Positions 37,371 through 46,343 of a stretch of DNA of 64,000 bases are shown piece after piece. This DNA comes from Leifsonia poae (lineage in GTDB: Bacteria > Actinomycetota > Actinomycetes > Actinomycetales > Microbacteriaceae). Made by a program: the position numbers and the translations under genes. Position 1 is the first letter of the stretch. Each line of letters begins with the position of its first letter. The notes under the pieces were generated by a model. It worked only from the letters and a program-made list of their open reading frames with translations, ran no database searches and was not told the DNA's origin. The stretch is taken from contig NZ_BSEN01000003.1 in assembly GCF_027921845.1 (NCBI RefSeq), forward strand, positions 163,701-227,700, read 5' to 3'.

Positions 37371-37657
37371 CGAGGACACCAGGCCGGCTGTGCGGATTTT
37401 CGCGCCGAATGCTCTACCGCTGAGGGTCCATGCTTCGGACGCGAGCCCTTTCCTCGACTGCCGCCGGCCAGGTCGGCCCACGTGGCGCTCACCCACGAAG
37501 CAGGGTGAGTGGTTGCCACGTCGCAATGGCCGCGAGACACCCACGGTGGGCACTCGACGGACAAGCGGCGAACGACCTCGTCCTCAGCTCTCACCCCCTC
37601 TAGATTCTCGGCGGGGTGCGCAATCTCCGACCGGGTGTTTTCTGACAAGCTGGCGAC

Positions 37658-38671
37658 GTGACCGAACTCCAGTTCTTCGAACGCATGCAGAAAGCGATGA
37701 CTACGCAGGCCGAGGACGTCTGGGACATGGTGCACCATTCGCGCACGCTGGGATATCGGCTGCGGCTGGGCGAGGTCACTGCGACCGAGCACAGCTTCTT
37801 TCGACTTCGCGAGTTCTGGACGAAACGTGTCTACATAGTGACCAACGAGCCCGATGAGCTGGCCACAGGAGCGGACTGGGAGTGGCTTATCGGCCACCAG
37901 GACGATTGGGTTCAGATTCGCGTGCAGGCCAAGATTCTCAACAGGAACGGACGCTTCGCTGAGCTCGGCCATCCACACAGCACTGGGCAACAGCTGGAGC
38001 GTCTCATAAATCCAGACCCCGCCGACGTCCTTTGCCGATGGTTGCCGCTCTACGTCTTCTACGCGGCCGAGCCAGCTGCTGGAATTGCAGTAGCTCGGAA
38101 CGCGGGTTGCAGCGCGCAGCTCGCGACTCACGTCCGCGATAGGTATGGGAAGCCTCCAGCGGGCCGCGCCACGCTAAAGGCCGACGCTCACCTCCCAGGG
38201 AGCATCCCTTGGGCAAGCGTCTTCGACGGCCTCGTCTCCCAACTTCGAGCTGGAAAGTCACTGGCCGAGATCGTGGCAGCTCTCGCGAACCGTCCCCTTC
38301 CGGCAGTGATTAATCGCATCGACGACTTCTGGGACGTGAACATCTCCGACGGCACCTGCGACAGAGGGCTGCCATCCTACGTGCGCCAGATCGTTCGACG
38401 GGAAGGCGACGATTTCGATGACGCGCCGGTTGCCCGGCTCGAGGTGAACACCACCGCACGCGGCCGCGACAGAGCGCCCAATGACCGGGTCACTCGCCCT
38501 GTAGGCAATGAGATGAGGCTCGCTCGAAGCTTTGACGAGGATGACTCGTATGCGCCCCTGCCGTCTCGATCAGTCGTGCTTGAACCGTCTGATCATGATC
38601 GCGCCCAGATTTCGCTTCCGAGTTTCGTCTCAGTCATCGACATTGACCGCGTGGACTCGTTCTCAGATTGA
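37658..38671 (+). CDS. DUF6615 family protein
   Basis: A 337-residue protein. The segment GADWEWLIGHQDDWVQIRVQAK matches the hallmark of DUF6615 (in pieces: GADWEW then RVQAK). Its spacing Asp-x-Glu followed by Gln-Ala-Lys is like a PD-(D/E)xK nuclease core, which is my inference. LCRWLPLYVFYAAEP is also typical. The C-terminal third is variable and acidic. The start is GTG at 37658. On mobile elements such proteins may act in defence; no direct evidence here. Confidence 0.7.
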   Translation: MTELQFFERMQKAMTTQAEDVWDMVHHSRTLGYRLRLGEVTATEHSFFRLREFWTKRVYIVTNEPDELATGADWEWLIGHQDDWVQIRVQAKILNRNGRFAELGHPHSTGQQLERLINPDPADVLCRWLPLYVFYAAEPAAGIAVARNAGCSAQLATHVRDRYGKPPAGRATLKADAHLPGSIPWASVFDGLVSQLRAGKSLAEIVAALANRPLPAVINRIDDFWDVNISDGTCDRGLPSYVRQIVRREGDDFDDAPVARLEVNTTARGRDRAPNDRVTRPVGNEMRLARSFDEDDSYAPLPSRSVVLEPSDHDRAQISLPSFVSVIDIDRVDSFSD

Positions 38672-38995
38672 GGAAGGGAATTGGCTCCCGCAGACCATTC
38701 TTGTGGAACGGTTGGGGTCGTCAGAGCGACGCGCCCGGCGCCAACCGCTACCGACAAAATCAGCGGTACACGGAGCCCTCCGGCCGCGCGCATTGCCTGG
38801 TTTGAGATCCGTCAACGACTCAATGGCGATCCTCGCATGCCGCTGAGAAGTAGAACCCGGCACCGTGAGTAGCCGCCTTTTCGGACGGCTTCGAAGCTGC
38901 GGCATCTCGACACCCTGCGTCACCGCATTTCCGCGTGAATGCACATATGCTACCGTAGATAGTTGCAAGAACCTGAGGCAGCTCGGAGGAAGGCG
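38672..38995. other. Upstream region of the relaxase gene
   Basis: 324 bp without a gene. Near its end is GCAAGAACCTGAG (38964-38976), the third copy of the element's box, followed by the GGAGGAAGG ribosome binding site of the relaxase gene. Confidence 0.6.
38964..38976. promoter_or_regulatory. Third copy of the GCAAGWACCTGAG box
   Basis: GCAAGAACCTGAG differs by one base from the two boxes at 34437 and 34474 and lies 20 bp before the relaxase ATG, where a bound repressor would block transcription. Confidence 0.6.
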
Positions 38996-41694
38996 ATGCG
39001 AGGTGGAGTGATCCTGTACCGGGGTTCCGGGTCCGACGCGCGCCGGTACCTCGAGTCCGATCGCTCCCGCGCCGACGACTACTACCTCGAGGGCGGCACG
39101 GCGCTGGCCGAGTTCTCAGTCGTCGATGGCAACGGAAGCCTGATCGGCGAGGGCGCGCTCACGCCAGACCAGTACGCGCAATGGGTCGACTGGATCAACC
39201 CGTTCACCGGCGAGTCGATGGGCACGCCACGCCATGCCGGCGACGCTCGCCATGGATCGCCGAGGTTCGCCGAGATGGTCGTGAACGCGCCGAAGTCGCT
39301 GTCGATCGCCGCGGCGCTGCACCCCGCGGTATCCGAAGCCCTCGATGCGGCGCAGCGCGACGCGGTCGCCGAGATCCGCGTCTGGCTCGGCCAACACTCG
39401 GTCACGCGAGTCGGTCCGCGCGGCGCCCAGCGGGTGGTGCCGGTCGAGCAGCTCGAGACGGTCGCGGTCTCCCACAAGACCTCGCGGGCCGGCGACCCGC
39501 ACCGGCACATCCACTTCCCGATCGGCACACGCGTGTGGGCGGATGCCGCGTGGCGGGGTCTCGACACGGCGGCACTGTTCCGGCAGCAAGGTGCGATCCG
39601 CGCGCTTGGCACGGCCGTGATCGCAGCGCACCCGCAGCTCGCGGCCGCGCTCGATGCGCACGGCCTCACGCTCGATCCGGTGACAGCCGAGGTCACCGAA
39701 CTGCAGCCGTTCAACGCGGCGATGAGCAAGCGTGCCGAGCAGGTTGCGCGCAACCTGACGCATTTCGAGGAGGACTGGCGCGCGGCGCATCCGGACCAGG
39801 AACCCGGGCCCGCCGCAATGTCGCGACTGACTGCGATGGCGTGGGATCACGAACGGCCGCACAAGCAGCCGACCCGGCTCGGCAGCGAGGAAGCGTGGCG
39901 GTGCGAGCTCGAGGCATCCGGCTATCGACCTGATCTCGACCGCGTGCCGACGCAACGGGCCGTCGCGCTCGATGAGCTGAGCGTGCAGGATGTCGCGTCC
40001 CGCGCGCTCGATCGTTGCGGGGCCGCCGCGTCGACGTGGACGGTGCATGACATCCAGGAGCACGTGTCGCACCTCGTGACCGAGGCCGGCGTGCGTGCCG
40101 ACCCGACGCCGCTGCGCGAGTTCGTCGCGCACGCCACGCAACTCGCGGAGGAGAACTACCTATCGGTGCTACCCCCAGATGGGCCGCGCCCCGAGCACGT
40201 CGCGCACCTGACGAGCGTGCACGTCATCGCCGTCGAGACCCGGCTGCGCGATCTGCTCACGGCGCGTGCCGAGCGGCCGCAGGTACGCACGCCGGACCTG
40301 TCGCGCATCGCGCAGCGACTCCTGCTCGACCCTGCACAGGCGCGCGCGGCTGCGGCCGTGGCATCCGCTCAATCGCTCGTCGTCGTGGAGGGCGCGGCCG
40401 GCGCGGGCAAGACGACGATGCTCGCCGCCGCGATCAAGGCAGCGGCAAGGCAGGGTCGCAAGAGCCGGGTGGTCACGCCGACGAAAAAGGCGGCCGACGT
40501 TGCGCACCAGGAGCTCGGGGTTGCAGCCGACAGCGTCGCCAAGCTCGTGTACGAGCACGGGTGGCGGTGGAATCGCGACGGCGTGTAGACGCGGCTCGCC
40601 GTCGGCGACCACGACCCTGACACGGATGCCGCGTACGCCGGCCCCGCGGCATCCGCTCGGCTCACTCTCGGCGAGCGAATCGTCGTCGACGAGGCGGGCA
40701 TGCTCGACCAGGACACCGCGCTCGCGCTCCTGACCGTTGCCGACGAGCACGTCGCCAGCGTCGCCCTCGTCGCCGACCGCGCTCAGCTTTCCGCGGTCGG
40801 GCGCGGCGTCGTTCTCGACATGACCGCGCAGCTACTCCCCCGCATGCATCGCATGACGGCCGTGCACCGATTCGTCGACCCGGAGTACGCGGCGGTCACC
40901 GTGCAGATGCGGCGCGGGGAGCATCCGGAGGCTGTCTTCGACCGGCTGTGCGCGCTCGGTCTCGTTGCGATTCATGAGAGCCCGGATGCGCAGCTCGAGG
41001 CGCTTGCGCGCGAGTGGCGCGAGGACTGCGCGATGACCGTTGCGACGAACGACGAGGCGCGAGAGTTGAATGCGCGGATACGCGAGGAGCGGGTGCGCGC
41101 TAGTGATGTCGATGCCAACCGCACTGTGATTGGAAGCGATGGTCTGAGCATCGGGTGCGGCGATTTGATCCAGACTCGGCGGAACGACTCGGCGTGCGGG
41201 TGGCGAATCGGCAGACGTGGGTCGTCCGACGCGTGGGCGAGGATGGCGCGGTCTGGGCTGCCGAGAATGCCAGCGGGCGGCGGAAACGCACGGTACGGCT
41301 GCCTGCCGAGTACGTCGCCGAGCACGCGCATCTCGCGTATGCCGCGACCGCCCACGGCGTGCAGGGCATGACGGTGGCCGAGTCGCACACGCTGGTCGGT
41401 TATGCGACGGGGACAGCAAGTGTCTACGTGGGATTGACACGCGGGCGGAACTCCAACCGGTTGCACCTCGTCGCGGCTGACGTAGATGATGCGCGGGAGC
41501 AGTTCGTGCTCGCAGCTCGACGCGACCGAGCCGATCGCGGTCTCGCGAATGCGGCGGCGGCGGCACGCGAGTCGGTACGTGGGCTCGCAAGCAGCACGGA
41601 AACTCGCCGCCGCACTATGTACCCATGGACGAGACCAGCTTCAGTCGAAGACTCCGCGTCGAGTAGGAAGCCCGAAGCTGGGCTGAGACGATGA
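38996..41694 (+). pseudogene. MobF-type relaxase/helicase (TraA-like), TAG-interrupted and frameshifted
   Basis: Relaxase that would nick at oriT and unwind DNA for conjugative transfer. ATG at 38996 has a GGAGGAAGG ribosome binding site. The N-terminal TrwC domain has the three-His motif in DPHRHIHF and a Tyr pair in DDYYLEG. The helicase has Walker A GAAGAGKTT. After WNRDGV there is a TAG at 40586-40588 (codon 531) where family members have Trp (TGG). The same frame then gives the Walker B VVDEAGML and ends in GDLIQTRRND near 41190. The remaining helicase part (GVRVANRQTW, then AATAHGVQGMTV and YVGLTRGRN) is in another frame, to 41694. So two lesions inactivate it. Confidence 0.88.
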
Positions 41695-41779
41695 GAAGGC
41701 CGTTCAACGCTCACTTGTCCTCGTGGCAGGAGGCGCACGAATTGGGACCAGAGGCGGATCCTGCCGCTATTTTCTGTTC

Positions 41780-42370
41780 ATGACGCCTGGTGTCCCCGAA
41801 CCGCTGCAGTCTTTCAATCCTGACGGTGAAGATGTGATTCGATCGCTCGCCGTTTCCTGGGCAGGCGCGGTTCGCGAGCAGCTCCACAACGTCAAGGAGA
41901 GAGTCAGGCATTTCCATAACGTCGACAACATGTACGGGCGCATGGATGGCGACGTCACGATGGATGAGCTCGCGGCCTCATGGCAGGCCGCGTGGACGGC
42001 TGAAGCGCTGCTCGTGATCAGCGCCGACAATCTCGAGCGCTGGATCAAGCGGCTGTACACCGAACGCGGCCGTCAGCCACGCCCCCCTCACCCGCAGCTT
42101 CGCGCTCTCCGCAACACCATCGAGCACATGGACGAGTCCGAGTTCGACAACGAAGAGTGGGTCGCCCGACCGGGCAGGCCTCAAGGGCGCGGCCTGGGAG
42201 CGCTGCCTGACCCGAGCCTGTCCATCTCAGTGGGTGACCGCGAGAACGTATTCGGACTCATCAGCCACGACGAGTTGCAGGCCATCGTCAGCGCGTTGAT
42301 TGACGAGCTCGAACGAGAGTTGAGCGACTACGCGGAAGCCCGGATCGCCTTCTTTCGCGAGGACCGTTAG
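41780..42370 (+). CDS. Protein with HEPN-like motif (1)
   Basis: A 196-residue helical protein. Near the middle it has LRALRNTIEHMDE: Arg-Asn-x3-His is the RNase motif of HEPN domains, which occur in toxins and abortive-infection proteins. The rest is helical with many acidic residues and no other motif I can name. ATG at 41780 is preferred over an upstream in-frame start at 41723. The HEPN call rests on one motif and on helical character. Confidence 0.6.
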   Translation: MTPGVPEPLQSFNPDGEDVIRSLAVSWAGAVREQLHNVKERVRHFHNVDNMYGRMDGDVTMDELAASWQAAWTAEALLVISADNLERWIKRLYTERGRQPRPPHPQLRALRNTIEHMDESEFDNEEWVARPGRPQGRGLGALPDPSLSISVGDRENVFGLISHDELQAIVSALIDELERELSDYAEARIAFFREDR

Positions 42371-42426
42371 GGCGTGCCTGGCTCGTAGATGCATCCTCTT
42401 GCGCGCAAAGGGGCCGGCCCACGCGG

Positions 42427-42768
42427 TCAGGTGGGGAGCACCAGCGCAATGGTTGCCACAGCCAACGAAGCGGCAGCCACGATCAGCGATCCAAGCGCAA
42501 TACGCGCAGACGTCCGTTGCGAGACACGCGACGCGTCTGCTTCCTCCCTCGCAACGAGGGCCTGCAGGTGTGACGTCTCGGCTTGCTGCTGTGCCGCCTC
42601 TGCTTGACGCGAGGCGGCGACCGCCTGTTGTTCGAGTGAGTCGGACTGCGCTTTCGAAGTCTCCGCCTGTTGGACAAGAACTTCAACGAGCGCCGTCAGC
42701 GCCTCGGTCTGCACCTCGCCATGCTTCTCCATCCGCAACTTGTGCACGAGGTCCCAAGGGCCCGCCAT
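42427..42768 (-). CDS. Coiled-coil protein with C-terminal membrane anchor
   Basis: A 113-residue protein: an N-terminal 25 residues, then a Gln/Ala/Glu-rich coiled coil (about 25-80, e.g. QAEAAQQQAETSHLQA) and a C-terminal transmembrane helix (about 88-110) ending at the very C-terminus. It lies between two HEPN-motif genes on the opposite strand and its start is close to the start of the second. Function unknown. Confidence 0.65.
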   Translation of the reverse strand: MAGPWDLVHKLRMEKHGEVQTEALTALVEVLVQQAETSKAQSDSLEQQAVAASRQAEAAQQQAETSHLQALVAREEADASRVSQRTSARIALGSLIVAAASLAVATIALVLPT

Positions 42769-42888
42769 GCGACGACTCTAGTCGCGCGTTGCGGCGACGA
42801 TCCTCGAGGGGCTCGGGCAGGTCTGGTTCAGGTGTCGCGTATTTGCGCAGCGGACCCCGCCTTCGCGTGTTGCTTCAAATGTCGCAGC

Positions 42889-43614
42889 ATGTCCCTCCAG
42901 ACTTGGGACGCGCGCCTTCTCGCGCAGGAAGCGACTGGGTCCATGCCTCTGCCCGAGCCAACACGAACCGAAGCCATCGAGTACGCGCGCAGCGACCTCC
43001 CGGGAGACTTGACGTGGCACCGCGAGTACTTCGACTTCATCGATGATGAGGAATTGAGGAGTCGGCTGGGACAGGAGTTCTACGCCGCGCGGTATCTATA
43101 CAAGCTGTGGGAAGGGCTCCGTATCGAGGAGGATTGGGCGATTCAAGCCCAGATCCAACTGCAGGTGCAGCAGTATGCGTCAATCTACGAGGCGTGCATC
43201 CACCATCTCCTCTTTGTGGAGGCAGCGCACGAGCCAGAAGTTGAGCAGCTGTTCACCTTCGAGGCACTCGTGGAGCGCCCGCTACCTGGATACATCCAGA
43301 ACAAGATTCGAGCACTTCCGTCAAGCGACGCCGACGACATCGTAGGCGCGGTTCGAGCAGTGCGCAAGACTCAACAGTCGAAGATTAGATTCGACAGCAA
43401 GGTTGCCGCGGCTGTCCGGCTCGGGATCGTTGACCAGAAGCTTGGGACTGAGATCGCGGGCTACTACACCGCCCGGAACTACATTCACATTCATGCTGAG
43501 TTGCGGCAGAAGGACCTTGACTGGCAACTCTCATTCGCCCGCGAAGCGTATCGGCGTCTCGAGCCATTCAAGACCCAAGTTGTAGCTTGGCGATCCTCGC
43601 GCGTGAGCTCGTGA
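42889..43614 (+). CDS. Protein with HEPN-like motif (2)
   Basis: A 241-residue helical protein with GYYTARNYIHIHAE in the C-terminal third: Arg-Asn-x4-His fits the HEPN RNase motif (Rx4-6H). It also has QQYASIYEACIHHLLF in the middle, a typical HEPN helix. I chose ATG at 42889; a longer open frame runs back to 42670 but would overlap the coiled-coil gene. Its nearness to the other HEPN-motif protein suggests a shared role, possibly defence. Confidence 0.62.
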   Translation: MSLQTWDARLLAQEATGSMPLPEPTRTEAIEYARSDLPGDLTWHREYFDFIDDEELRSRLGQEFYAARYLYKLWEGLRIEEDWAIQAQIQLQVQQYASIYEACIHHLLFVEAAHEPEVEQLFTFEALVERPLPGYIQNKIRALPSSDADDIVGAVRAVRKTQQSKIRFDSKVAAAVRLGIVDQKLGTEIAGYYTARNYIHIHAELRQKDLDWQLSFAREAYRRLEPFKTQVVAWRSSRVSS

Positions 43615-44284
43615 GTGTGAGGCTTGGGCAACGATCCCTCAGCGCGACCGCGCCCGCCCGTGGGCTGGTTGACCTTCGGCCGTCTGGTTCACCGATGGCA
43701 CCCGGCCGTGATGTACCAGGTCGCATGCGTTTCGCATTTTCTTATGGGTCGCCCTGCAAGATGCGTGATGACGGGGCGACGGCAACATCGGTTCGGGGTG
43801 AGAATTCCGCGCATGTCCACCGTCCAACTCGGATCTGGCGCCAACTATCCGGGTCCGCGCACGATAGTTCGTGTGTTGATCAACCAGCATGGACCGTCCA
43901 GTTGGTTGAACACTCCCTGTGGCACGTGGGGATCCAGAACGAGGGGAGTCGCACGAGCCAGGTCACAATCCGTGACGCGATCGAGCGGTTGCAGCATAGC
44001 CGACCCGACGAGCAGAACATCCGACTGATCGGCTCCCGACCGATGACTCGACGAGCAACCTGAACATTGTCGCCCACCCGCGTGGGCTGACCTCCACGTG
44101 AAGCATCCGTCATTATCTGGTCAGCCGAATCACTCTCCTGGAGCCCGACAGACGGCCCGATCTTGTGCCATTAATGTGCCATAAACGCGCGAAAACGAAC
44201 TGAAACCAACTGAGACCATTCAGAAGAATCCCTGATCAGGGCGATATCACGCCCATAAGAAATGAGCGAAAACCGCCCAGGCTC
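43615..44284. other. Gene-free right end of element B
   Basis: 670 bp with no supportable gene; short open frames lack ribosome binding sites. It contains the right arm repeats of element B at 44164-44185. Confidence 0.55.
44164..44185. repeat. Putative integrase arm sites of element B, right end
   Basis: TGTGCCATTAA (44164-44174) followed by TGTGCCATAAA (44175-44185), matching the pair at 32976-32997 except for one base. They end 99 bp before att copy 3, close to the 100-104 bp seen in element A. Confidence 0.8.
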
Positions 44285-44330
44285 ACTGAAAATCGAAAGG
44301 TCACCGGATCGATGCCGGTCGGAGCCACTG
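44285..44330 (+). repeat. Attachment site 3 (attR of element B)
   Basis: 46 bp identical to tRNA-Phe positions 23142-23187. It marks the right border of the island. Confidence 0.94.
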
Positions 44331-44331
44331 G

Positions 44332-44363
44332 AACCCTCGCCTAGCTTCTGCATGGCGGGGGTT
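44332..44363. terminator. Original tRNA-Phe terminator candidate
   Basis: AACCCTCGCC (44332-44341) pairs with GGCGGGGGTT (44354-44363, one G-T pair), followed by TTCTTCTTT. It directly follows att copy 3, so it is probably the terminator that followed tRNA-Phe before the island inserted. Confidence 0.78.
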
Positions 44364-44491
44364 TCTTCTTTCTGGCAGTCGGCCACTCCGCATAAACCCC
44401 GCAGATTCAAATCAGGCCGTCGAGCCGTTGATCCATGACGACGAACCTCGTTGCGACGGAGACCATCGGTGATCCTGGATAGCCTTGACAC

Positions 44492-45016
44492 GTGAAGCCC
44501 ACCGACGGAACCGAGACGACGCCCCTCCGTCTTCAGGTCGGAGGCCCGACCCGCGCCGAGCTCCGAGCGGCGCTCCGTTCGGGCGGCGTCCTGCTCAACG
44601 CATACGCCGAGACCCTGCTGGATCACGCGATCTTCGACTTACGAGACCGCGAAGAGATCAGCGTCGTTGAGTGCGCGCTGGCCGATCTGCATCTGAGCAC
44701 CGGCGCGACTCTCCCAGAGGTATTCTCGGCGGCACAGTCCCACGGGTTCGAGCTGGCGCCGCCCGACACCGGCCCCTACTTACGGCTCGCGATGGCTTCC
44801 CAGGCGAACGCTCCGGATTCCGTGCTGTCGGCCGGCACGTCCCCCGCGGGCGCTCTCACGGTCGCTTCGGCACCGCTGACTGACGACGCGAGTTTCCCTA
44901 AAGGGTTCTACCTGCGGGTCATTGAGGGAGAACAGTGGCTGCGCGGGTTCCGCTGCGACGACGAGTACCGATTCTCGCCCGACGACAGGTTTGCGTTCCA
45001 GGTGCCCGGCCGCTGA
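44492..45016 (+). CDS. Hypothetical protein
   Basis: A 174-residue protein starting at GTG 44492. Residues about 12-100 form helices with QVGGPTRAELRAALRSGGVLLN and a predicted alpha/beta pattern; the C-terminal part has strands (GFYLRVIEGEQWLRGFRCDDEYRF). Not recognised. It is the first chromosomal gene after the island. Confidence 0.65.
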   Translation: MKPTDGTETTPLRLQVGGPTRAELRAALRSGGVLLNAYAETLLDHAIFDLRDREEISVVECALADLHLSTGATLPEVFSAAQSHGFELAPPDTGPYLRLAMASQANAPDSVLSAGTSPAGALTVASAPLTDDASFPKGFYLRVIEGEQWLRGFRCDDEYRFSPDDRFAFQVPGR

Positions 45017-45102
45017 GCGGTCTCACGTTGCGGCCACCTACGAGCGCCGGCGATGTCAGGCGCAGCCCACCCCGTCGGGGGGCCTGTTGAAAGAATAGGC
45101 CC

Positions 45103-45465
45103 ATGATCGAATCGACCAACAGCCAGTCCGCAGACCATTACACCTGGGGCGAGGTCTCGGACGGTTGGCGACTCGTCGACGAACCAGGCCTCTCGGTCAT
45201 CGAGGAGCGCGTTCCACCAGGGGCAGGCGAAGAATGGCACCTTCACCAGACCGCCGCACAGTTCTTCTACCTGCTCGAAGGATCGGCGCGGATGAACACC
45301 CGTGACGGCGCGGTCGATCTCGAACCGCGCAATGGCGTCCAGGTGCCGCCCGGCATACCGCACCAGCTCGTGTATCCCGGGACAGCGGACGCTCGATTCC
45401 TCGTGATCAGCGCTCCAAACACCCGCGGGGACCGTCGCGCTGCATCTGACGGCACCACCCCATAG
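45103..45465 (+). CDS. Small cupin protein
   Basis: A 120-residue single cupin domain. The metal-binding residues are in EWHLHQTAAQFFYLLEG (His, His and Glu) and VPPGIPHQLVYPG (His). Probably a small-molecule-binding or isomerase-type protein; substrate unknown. ATG at 45103 about 86 bp after the preceding gene. Confidence 0.85.
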   Translation: MIESTNSQSADHYTWGEVSDGWRLVDEPGLSVIEERVPPGAGEEWHLHQTAAQFFYLLEGSARMNTRDGAVDLEPRNGVQVPPGIPHQLVYPGTADARFLVISAPNTRGDRRAASDGTTP

Positions 45466-45520
45466 CAAGCGCGGCCCTTCGGCTACGACCCACCTCGTCG
45501 TCGGGTCTCGCTCGCGTCCG

Positions 45521-45964
45521 CTATCCGCGGAGGGTTTCTACGAGCTTGACGATGCGTCGGGCACGCGTCTCCGAGGTCTTCGCCTGGTCGATCAGGCGGA
45601 TCTGCTGCTTTCGTTGGCTGGTGGTGAGCGCGTCGAATCGAGCCTGAGCGGAGGGTTCGGCCTGCAGCGCGTCCGTGACGTCGGTCGGCGTTTCGTCGAC
45701 TTCGGGCGATTCGTCCACGTCGACGTCGATCACGACCTCGTCGCCGACCTCGGTGGCCGTCGCTGCGCGGTTGGCGTTGCTGAAGCCGATGAGGTGGCGC
45801 CCTCGCATGATGGCGAGTCGAGTGTGCCAGGTGTGGCCGTTGATGGTCACGGTGATGCGTGGGCGCTTGGCTCCGCTGGCCTGCTCGAGGTTCTCGACAA
45901 CCGTGGACGGCACCACCAACCCACGCATCGGTTCGTTCGGTTCGACGACAGAGTTGAATTTCAT
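45521..45964 (-). CDS. DUF1905 / YdeI (OmpD-associated) family protein
   Basis: A 147-residue protein with an N-terminal DUF1905 barrel (MRGLVVPSTVVENLEQASGA, RPRITVTINGHTW) and a short helical YdeI-type C-terminus (FDALTTSQRKQQIRLIDQAK, TRARRIVKLVETL). Related proteins are linked to resistance to antimicrobial peptides in Bacillus. Role here unknown. ATG at 45964. Confidence 0.85.
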   Translation of the reverse strand: MKFNSVVEPNEPMRGLVVPSTVVENLEQASGAKRPRITVTINGHTWHTRLAIMRGRHLIGFSNANRAATATEVGDEVVIDVDVDESPEVDETPTDVTDALQAEPSAQARFDALTTSQRKQQIRLIDQAKTSETRARRIVKLVETLRG

Positions 45965-45990
45965 TGTGCTCCTCCTTCGATCAGGGTGAC

Positions 45991-46281
45991 CTAGCGTTCG
46001 TCCAGGATCTCTCCGTCGATGATCGTGTGGTCCGTGGTCAAGGACAGCGTGGCACCGACCAACGGGAAGCCCGCCGCGGCCTGCGCCGCAATCTGCATGT
46101 CCTCGGCGGAGTCCCAGCGCCAGATGTCGAGGTAAGAGCCGTCTTCCAGCCGGATCAGCGTCGCAGCGGCGAAAGCCGGGTTTGCCGAACGGATGCCGTT
46201 GATCAGGTTCGTGCGGTGCTCGAGCATCGCGGCCAAGTTGCCGGTCTCGACCGTGTATCGGTGCGTTCGTACTGTAGTCAT
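45991..46281 (-). CDS. Antibiotic biosynthesis monooxygenase-like (ABM fold) protein
   Basis: A 96-residue dimeric ferredoxin-like protein (TTVRTHRYTVETGN, then WRWDSAEDMQIAAQAA). Small stress- or quinol-oxidising ABM proteins look like this. ATG at 46281. It is on the same strand as the AhpD-like gene upstream and likely shares its transcript. Confidence 0.65.
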   Translation of the reverse strand: MTTVRTHRYTVETGNLAAMLEHRTNLINGIRSANPAFAAATLIRLEDGSYLDIWRWDSAEDMQIAAQAAAGFPLVGATLSLTTDHTIIDGEILDER

Positions 46282-46343
46282 CGTGGTGCCTTTCGTCTTT
46301 GTTCGTGCGGGAGTGGTCGTTGTTGGTCGTTGCTCGGGACCGG

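Larger units (their letters stand above)
32858..44330. mobile_element. Integrative element B, tandem to element A
   Basis: About 11.5 kb between att copies 2 and 3. Gene order: integrase (TAG-interrupted), excisionase-like, DNA-binding protein, several unknown genes, DUF6615, MobF relaxase pseudogene, two HEPN-motif proteins and a coiled-coil membrane protein. Direct 11-bp arm repeats lie at both ends (32976-32997 and 44164-44185). A relaxase with no other conjugation genes suggests a formerly mobilizable element. Confidence 0.9.

Noticed and set aside
22265-40588. Genome-wide reassignment of TAG to an amino acid
   Set aside because: Several intact genes here (folP, ftsH, IS transposase, the 790-residue gene) end at TAG at the right place.
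43587-44063. Open frames at the right end of element B
   Set aside because: No ribosome binding site or recognisable features; probably non-coding.
44171-44626. Minus-strand frame running across att copy 3
   Set aside because: It crosses the island border and a terminator hairpin, so it cannot be a real conserved gene.
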